From Triparma columacea (lineage: Eukaryota; Sar; Bolidophyceae; Parmales; Triparmaceae): a DNA stretch of 31,040 nucleotides. The notes under the pieces were generated by a model that saw nothing but the letters and a program-made list of their open reading frames with translations, did no database searches and was not told the origin of the DNA. The stretch covers positions 1-31,040 of the forward strand of contig BRYA01000663.1 in NCBI GenBank assembly GCA_030267965.1. The letters run 5' to 3'. Of the stretch, positions 26,045 through 31,040 are shown in pieces. Within the stretch, counting starts at the first letter, position 1; each line of letters starts with the position of its first letter. The position numbers and the translations under genes were made by a program.

Positions 26045-27963
26045 ATGGACCCAGCTCAGATTCAATTCATCTTAGACAATTATCCGAAGGACTGGATTGG
26101 AACGACCTATGCCAACCTCGACCTTCAGGGTCGCGGTCCATGGTCCGACCGTCTCCTTGACCTCGTCAATGGGTCTGATACCATCTCCACATCTTCCCTT
26201 GAGAACCTTGGAAACGCTGAGGACTACTTCCGCGTTTCCTCTAACTTCTCCTGCGTCCTCGAGACCCACCTCTCTGTCGCTTCTGGTGTCAACTCCATAG
26301 ACAACGTCTTCACCTTTGCCTCCACCTCCTTCCCCTTCATATCCCTTTCAATGGTCACTGGTCTCCCCATCGCAATCGACGGCCCCAGCCCCTTCGATGA
26401 CTCCGCCCTCTCCCTCCTCTCCAACTTGGGCGTGTCCATCGTCCCCGCCGGAACCTCCGGTGCCGTGAACGTCGCGGTCCTCCCCCCCTCTCTCCCTGTC
26501 ACCCACATCCCTAACGTCGCAGACTTTGCAGACGCCGACGCCATCGTTTGCAACTCAACACTTTACATCCTTAACGCGGAAAAGATAGACGTCAATCAGG
26601 TCCTTGTCAGGCGCAAGCGAATGTCCAGCCCCTTCACGACGGATTACTGCATCCACATCCTCAAGAAGTTTGCCGACCCCTCCTACTCGACAGACTGGGA
26701 GGCCAAGCCCTCGGACGAGGACATGGAAGGTTTCCTATCCCACCTCCAGACCATGTCCGGCGCAACCAAGGACATGGGCGCTAAGCCGGTAACTTTCACC
26801 GTAGGCCTCGCGGCCCTAAACAGCCTTTGGCTGACCATGGCCAGCATGGGAGGGGCAAACGTACTAATGGCGAGCACGGCGTACGGGGGAAGCAGCGAGA
26901 TGACCGACCTTATGGTCAAACACTGCGGGGGGGGAATTAAAAAACATAAATTTCACGTTCAGGGAAGCAACGAGGTGAGGGAGGGAGATATGATGATCGA
27001 TAAGAATTGACGCAGAACTCACAAACGGATAACTTCGCAAACTTTCCCCCTCCCCCTAATCCCCTCACTCCACAGATGGTATCCTCCATCGCCTCCGCAC
27101 TCTCCGACCTCCGCAACTCTGACTCCCAACTGCCCAACACTGTCGTCTGCACCGAGATCCCCACCAACCCCGACATGAAGGTCCCCTCGATGACCGGTCT
27201 CCTCGCACTCCTCAAGGAGCACCGCGACCTTACCGGTAAGAGCGTCCACCTCGTAGTCGACACCACCTTTGCGCCAGCGTCAAGGGTGCTCGAAAAGATC
27301 AGGTCAGTAGACCCAACACAGTCCGCCTTCTGCTTCATCTCCATGTCAAAGTCCGTATCCCGCGGGCTCACTTGCGCCGGGGCCATCGTCTCGAACGATA
27401 CTCCCCAGAGCAAGGAGATAATCTCGACGGTGCACACGACGAGCGCTACCCTAGACACGAACGCCAAGAACGACCAGCTCAGGATCCTCTGCGCCCAGCA
27501 TACGGGGGTGGAGGAGAGGTGCCTGAAGGCTTACACCCTGGCAAGGGAGATCGGGGACGCCCTCATAGATGAGGTAAAGTCCCTGACAGGTCACGATATG
27601 CAGCTCGCGTTCGTGTCTGGGTCGGACGCCGGTGTAAAGTTCACTAGCTCCACGTTCTCCTTCAACCTCCCCCCCCCCGCAGGAGCGTCCCCCTCTGACC
27701 TCGCAGCGCTGGCCCAGCGCTTCGTGGACATCCTCCAGGAGGACAAGTCCCTCTTCAAGCCCTGCGTATCCTTCGGTCAGGACAACGGTAAGACCTACGC
27801 GACCGTCCCCGCCACGTCAACGCAGGGGGCAATCAAGGAAGAAGACAAGGCGAAACAGAGCGTGGGGGGAGTGCAACTTACGAGACTCAGCTTCCCGGTG
27901 GAGGCGGATAAGAACAAACTTGAGGAGTGCGTTAGAGGGGCTGTCAAGGTCATTTACGGATGA
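26045..27963 (+). CDS. PLP-dependent Cys/Met-metabolism-family enzyme with N-terminal extension (2 exons)
   Basis: Exons 26045-26974 and 27076-27963 (1818 nt, 605 residues). The 101-bp phase 0 intron is GTGAGG..CAG. The C-terminal two thirds fit the transsulfuration fold (cystathionine synthase/lyase, methionine gamma-lyase). 'STAYGGSSE' (about 277-285) is the YGGT-like loop, and 'TEIPTNPDMKV' (336-346) is the ExPxNP motif. 'VVDTTFAP' includes Asp372 as the likely pyridine-N partner, and 'SMSKSVSRG' includes Lys402 as the likely Schiff-base lysine. The N-terminal ~190 residues are extra compared with ~400-residue bacterial enzymes and I do not recognise them. Fungal cystathionine gamma-synthases also carry long N-terminal extensions, so that activity is one option, but the substrate cannot be read from sequence. 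No targeting peptide is evident. Confidence 0.82.
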
Positions 27964-28034
27964 AGCGAGAGGGAAGGGGGAGATATAGAGGAGAATTAAT
28001 GTGTTTTTTTGCAGTAAAATGTGTATTGTTTCGT

Positions 28035-29153
28035 TCACTTCTTCTTACCCCTACCCTTCTTCCCCTTCTTGCCCTTCTTGCCATCCTTCCCCATCGCAAC
28101 TGCTCCTTCCGCTACTCCCACATCCGCTACTCCAACATCCGCTCCTCCCCCTGCCATCCCCTTCCCTGTCTTGGATCTTTTCTTGACCATCGCCTCACTC
28201 TCCCCCCTTTCGTTCAGCGCTCCCGTGCATAGCACCTTGTGCTCCTTCCAGTGCTTGAGCTGGCACTCCCTCGAGCAGTAGGCGACGTTGCGGCAGGGAC
28301 ACATTAGGAGCTTGTCGCGCTCCTTGGCAGTTAGAGCCTCGCAAACAAAGCAGCAGAAGGGACGGCCTTGAAGGTAATGTTTCGTGATGTTGGCGATAGT
28401 AGGATCGTGATAGGAAGGAGGGACTGAATTGAATTCGTCTCGAACTACGTCGGAATCGGGCTTTCCGAGATGAAGAAATGTTGTGAACATCTTTATTGCG
28501 ACATCTCTACTAAGGTTAGGGTGTAATCCATGGCACGCATTACCGCAACAAGCAAACACATAACTCACGTCGTTAGTGGATGGAATAGCACCGCGCGCGA
28601 GAAACAGCCTGCATAAGTCGTGTTCTCCAAAACCCATAGTAAAAGCAAGTAGTGAACGAATGTTTCCACTTGGCATAACCATTGTCTTGTTCACATTTGC
28701 TCCATGATCGAGAAGTGCTATGGCCTGATTAATGTGTCCCCTTTCAGCAGCAAGTATCAAAAAGTTGGAAAAGTCTTCCGCGAACCCTTCAACTTGTGGG
28801 TCAATATTAGGGTCAAGTCCATGCTCTAAGAGCAATCTCAAGATTGTCGAATTGTCACTATTCTTCATTGATTTAAAACATAAATCTGCGGCCACGTACA
28901 TGGCTTCCTTGTTGTCGAAGCCGGCCTCTAAGATAAACTTAACCATCTCAACATTATCTACAAGAGAGGCGGTGGAGAGGACTGAACCTACCTTCCATCC
29001 CTCATCATCATGCGCCCTATAAACGCCAAACAAAACCTCAGGACCATGGTCCTTGACATACCCCTTGATGCGATCCCAGTCTTGCACACAAGCCCACATT
29101 ATGCAGCACTGCTGACCGTCTGTCAAATCGTCCAATCCGATGTGTGATGCCAT
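28035..29153 (-). CDS. Ankyrin-repeat / MYND zinc-finger protein, copy 1
   Basis: Intronless, 372 residues. Residues about 15-230 are ankyrin-like helical repeats, for example 'LRLLLEHGLDPNID' and 'AIALLDHGANVNKT'. A MYND finger occupies 268-309, with ligands Cys268, 271, 285, 287, 293, 297, His305 and Cys309. 'YCSRECQLKHWKEHKVLC' is typical, but the second pair is C-x-C rather than the usual C-x2-C. The tail is Gly/Ala, then Lys/Gly-rich ('[15 protein letters not shown]'), perhaps nucleic-acid or nuclear targeting. Such proteins are protein-protein adaptors; no partner is indicated. It is convergent with the PLP gene, 71 bp between stops, and head-to-tail with its paralogue at 29452. Confidence 0.92.
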   Translation of the reverse strand: MASHIGLDDLTDGQQCCIMWACVQDWDRIKGYVKDHGPEVLFGVYRAHDDEGWKVGSVLSTASLVDNVEMVKFILEAGFDNKEAMYVAADLCFKSMKNSDNSTILRLLLEHGLDPNIDPQVEGFAEDFSNFLILAAERGHINQAIALLDHGANVNKTMVMPSGNIRSLLAFTMGFGEHDLCRLFLARGAIPSTNDVSYVFACCGNACHGLHPNLSRDVAIKMFTTFLHLGKPDSDVVRDEFNSVPPSYHDPTIANITKHYLQGRPFCCFVCEALTAKERDKLLMCPCRNVAYCSRECQLKHWKEHKVLCTGALNERGESEAMVKKRSKTGKGMAGGGADVGVADVGVAEGAVAMGKDGKKGKKGKKGRGKKK

Positions 29154-29451
29154 TTTTTGAGTGAAACTATCCAGAATGTAAGTTTATAGCGACAAATTAC
29201 GATGTGAAACTTATCAATTAAGTCTTGAAAGTACTCCACTTGGGCAGAAGTGTCGTGTAGGTGCTAATATTGGAGCCACCTCTGAGAAAGTTTCTTCTTG
29301 GGAGGAGAGGAGGAGGGGCATTGGAAGGGGCAAAAAATAGAAATAAATATGAAATTGTTCGTTCTCACGCTAATCGCTAAAAATAAGCAATTTGATGTGC
29401 ATCGAATTATGAAAAATTGCTTACAGCCGCCGCATGACTGTATTGTTTCGT
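29154..29451. repeat. Duplicated spacer between MYND copies
   Basis: This spacer is similar along most of its length to 30592-30934. Shared blocks include gtaagtttatagcg, tgtcgtgtaggtgctaat, cacctctgagaaagtttc, and the hairpin plus gtattgtttcgttca just before each stop codon. The two differ by indels and by a 16-bp repeat present only in the right-hand copy. This shows that the array grew as a gene-plus-spacer unit of about 1.45 kb. Confidence 0.85.
29384..29423. terminator. Inverted repeat downstream of MYND copy 2
   Basis: Arms taagcaattt (29384-29393) and aaattgctta (29414-29423) are perfect inverse complements over 10 bp with a 20-base loop. It lies 28 bp past the stop codon of the minus-strand gene, so it would fold in the 3' UTR. 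A 3'-end or stability role is only a guess. Confidence 0.5.
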
Positions 29452-30591
29452 TCATTTCTTCTTACCCCTACCCTTCTTCCCCTTCTTGCCATTCTTCCCC
29501 GTCGCAACTGCTCCTTCCGCTACTCCCACCACCGTTGCTCCCGCCGCCACTCCCTTCCCTGTCTTGGATCTTTTCTTGACCATTGCCTCACTCTCCCCTC
29601 TTTCGTTCAGCGGTCCTGTGCATAGCACCTTGTGCTCCTTCCAGTGCTTGAGCTGACACTCCTTCGAGCAGTAAGCGACGTTGCGACAGGGACACATGAG
29701 GAGCTTGTCACGCTCCTTGGCAGTTAGAGCCTCGCAAACAAAACAGCAGAAGGGACGGCCTTGAAGGTAATGTTTCGTGATGTTGGCGATTATAGGATTG
29801 CGATTGGAAGGATTGCGAACGCATAAATTGAATTTGTCTTGAACTACGTCGGAATCGGGCTTTCCGAGATGAAGAAATGTTGTGAACATCTTTATTGCGA
29901 CATCTCTACTAAGGTAAGGGTCTTCTCCTTTGCACGCTGGGAGGCAGATACAAAACACAATATACACGTCGTTGGTGGTTGGAATAGCACCGCGTGTGAG
30001 AAACAGCCGGAATATGTCGTGTGCTCCACGACCGAAAGCACTAGTAAGTGGTGAATGAACACGTCCATCAAAAACCACTGTCTTGTTCACATTTGCTCCA
30101 TGATCGAGAAGTGCTATGGCCTGATCAATGTGTCCCGCAGCAGTAGCAGACATTAAAAGGTTGGAAAAGGTTTTCACCGCCCCTTCGACTCGTAGGTCCA
30201 TATTAGGGTCAAGTCCATGTTCTAATAGCAATCTCAAGATTGTTGAATTGTCACTGTTCACCATTGACATACCTGCGGCAAAGTACATGGCTTCATTGTT
30301 GTCGAAGCCGGCCTCTAAGGTTAGCTTGACCATCTCAACATTATCGTGACGAGAGGCGATTGTGAGGACTGAAGCTGTCCTCCTACTCTCATCAACAAGC
30401 GTTGAATAAACTCCAAACAAAAGCTCAGGACCATGTTCCTTGGCATATCCCTTGATGCGATCCCAGTCTTGCTCACCAGCCCAGTGCAAGCACAACTTCT
30501 GACCGTCTGTCAAATCGTCCCAACTAGATACTGTCACATTTGTGGTCTCTGATGATTTATGTGACGATCGTACCTCTGATTGCGATTCCAT
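29452..30591 (-). CDS. Ankyrin-repeat / MYND zinc-finger protein, copy 2
   Basis: Intronless, 379 residues; a close paralogue of the gene at 28035, with the same order of parts. The N-terminus is different and Ser/Thr-rich, about 25 residues long, before the shared 'DDLTDGQ'. Ankyrin-like repeats follow ('LRLLLEHGLDPNMD', 'AIALLDHGANVNKT'). The MYND finger is nearly identical to copy 1 ('YCSKECQLKHWKEHKVLC', again with C-x-C in the second pair), and the chain ends in a Lys/Gly tail. Differences between copies concentrate in the ankyrin region, for example around 'GRVHSPLTSAFGRGAHD' against the other's 'LLAFTMGFGEHD'. The MYND and C-terminal coding DNA is almost unchanged, which suggests gene conversion or constraint at that end. 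Confidence 0.92.
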   Translation of the reverse strand: MESQSEVRSSHKSSETTNVTVSSWDDLTDGQKLCLHWAGEQDWDRIKGYAKEHGPELLFGVYSTLVDESRRTASVLTIASRHDNVEMVKLTLEAGFDNNEAMYFAAGMSMVNSDNSTILRLLLEHGLDPNMDLRVEGAVKTFSNLLMSATAAGHIDQAIALLDHGANVNKTVVFDGRVHSPLTSAFGRGAHDIFRLFLTRGAIPTTNDVYIVFCICLPACKGEDPYLSRDVAIKMFTTFLHLGKPDSDVVQDKFNLCVRNPSNRNPIIANITKHYLQGRPFCCFVCEALTAKERDKLLMCPCRNVAYCSKECQLKHWKEHKVLCTGPLNERGESEAMVKKRSKTGKGVAAGATVVGVAEGAVATGKNGKKGKKGRGKKK

Positions 30592-30761
30592 TTTTTGAGT
30601 GAACCTACCCCAAGTGTAAGTTTATAGCGGCAAATTACGATGTGAAAGTGATCAACGAAGCCTTCAAGCTACTCCACTTAGTCAGAAGTGTCGTGTAGGT
30701 GCTAATATTGGAGTCCACCTCTGAGAAAGTTTCGTGGACGGATGTTACCTGGTCACGGAAT

Positions 30762-30809
30762 CGGAATCAAAAATGCACGGAATCAAAAATGCACGAAATC
30801 AAAAATGCG
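30762..30809 (+). repeat. 16-bp tandem repeat (3 units)
   Basis: Two exact copies of cggaatcaaaaatgca are followed by one variant (cgaaatcaaaaatgcg). It is present only in the right-hand MYND spacer and absent at the equivalent place in the left-hand one, so it arose or was lost after duplication. Confidence 0.9.
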
Positions 30810-30866
30810 AACAAAATTAGTTGAGAAATATGAAATTGTTCATTCTCACGCTAATCGCAATAAAAA

Positions 30867-30906
30867 TAAGCAATTTAATGTACATCGAATTATGAAAAAT
30901 TGCTTA
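30867..30906. terminator. Inverted repeat downstream of MYND copy 3
   Basis: The arms are the same taagcaattt / aaattgctta pair as at 29384-29423, again 28 bp beyond a minus-strand stop codon. The loop differs at two bases while both arms are intact. That is compatible with a conserved RNA structure but is too little data to prove one. Confidence 0.5.
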
Positions 30907-30934
30907 TAGCCGCCGCATTACTGTATTGTTTCGT

Positions 30935-31040
30935 TCACTTCTTCTTACCCCTACCATTCTTGCCCTTCTTCCCCTTCTTGCCATTCTTCCCCGTCGCAAC
31001 TGCTCCTTCCGCTACTCCCACCACCGTTGCTCCCGCCGCC
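30935..31040 (-). CDS. Ankyrin/MYND protein copy 3 (C-terminal end only, cut by window edge)
   Basis: On the minus strand, the frame ending at the stop codon 30937-30935 encodes the same Gly/Ala/Val then Lys/Gly tail as copy 2 ('VVGVAEGAVATGKNGKKG', ending 'GRGKKK'). Its downstream flank is also the same. Only about 34 codons are inside the window, so the MYND and ankyrin parts are inferred from the paralogues and not seen. Confidence 0.8.
   Translation of the reverse strand, partial: AAGATVVGVAEGAVATGKNGKKGKKGKNGRGKKK

Larger units (their letters stand above)
30592..30934. other. Second duplicated spacer of the MYND array
   Basis: This 343-bp spacer is homologous to 29154-29451. It holds the promoter side of copy 2 and the 3' flank of copy 3, and includes the 16-bp tandem repeat and the second hairpin listed separately. 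No gene is seen in it. Confidence 0.7.

Noticed and set aside
1..31040. tRNA, rRNA, transposase, reverse transcriptase or viral genes
   Set aside because: I looked for tRNA B-box-like sequences and for polymerase or integrase motifs in the frames and found nothing convincing. A tRNAscan or Rfam run would be needed to exclude small RNAs.

Overview
The window is nuclear DNA from a eukaryotic alga, most likely a photosynthetic stramenopile (ochrophyte; something like a bolidophyte/Parmales or pelagophyte). The reasons are a fucoxanthin-chlorophyll-type light-harvesting protein with a signal peptide ending in A-F, compact genes with short GT-AG introns, and expanded ankyrin-MYND and ARM-RING families. 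The taxon is an inference; nothing in the window fixes the species.

Layout. 1-1407: gene-free, with a C/A-rich hexamer tract. 1408-6957 (-): one intronless 1849-residue protein with several START-like lipid-binding units joined to an XK-related-like membrane region. 7368-8231 (+): light-harvesting protein. 8570-10816 (-): three-exon Tudor-like/WW/single-TM protein. 11122-12083 (+): two-exon, probably plastid-targeted zinc-ribbon/RRM protein, followed by a broken duplicate of its last exon. 12339-16158 (-): six-exon LMBR1-family membrane protein with two C-terminal PH domains. 16231-18166 (+): three-exon WW/IQ/WW/ARM protein. 18206-21265 (-): seven-exon ArfGAP with three PDZ domains. 21444-25508 (+): two tandem ARM-repeat/RING E3 paralogues with 14 and 3 repeats. 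26045-27963 (+): two-exon PLP enzyme of the Cys/Met-metabolism fold. 28035-31040 (-): tandem array of ankyrin/MYND genes, the third cut by the window edge.

Six genes had to be assembled across introns by reading splice sites by eye. All 17 introns used are GT-AG with a GTRAG donor, all joins keep the reading frame, and every assembled CDS length is a multiple of three. From 1.4 to 24.1 kb the genes alternate strand without exception, giving four divergent pairs (72-410 bp between start codons) and convergent pairs as close as 38 bp between stop codons.

Shared themes are inferred, not shown. Several proteins point to membranes and lipid/trafficking (START-XK, LMBR1-PH, ArfGAP-PDZ). Others are modular adaptors (WW, IQ, PDZ, ARM), and the right third holds recently duplicated families (ARM-RING, ankyrin-MYND). 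I see no rRNA, tRNA, CRISPR or transposase gene.
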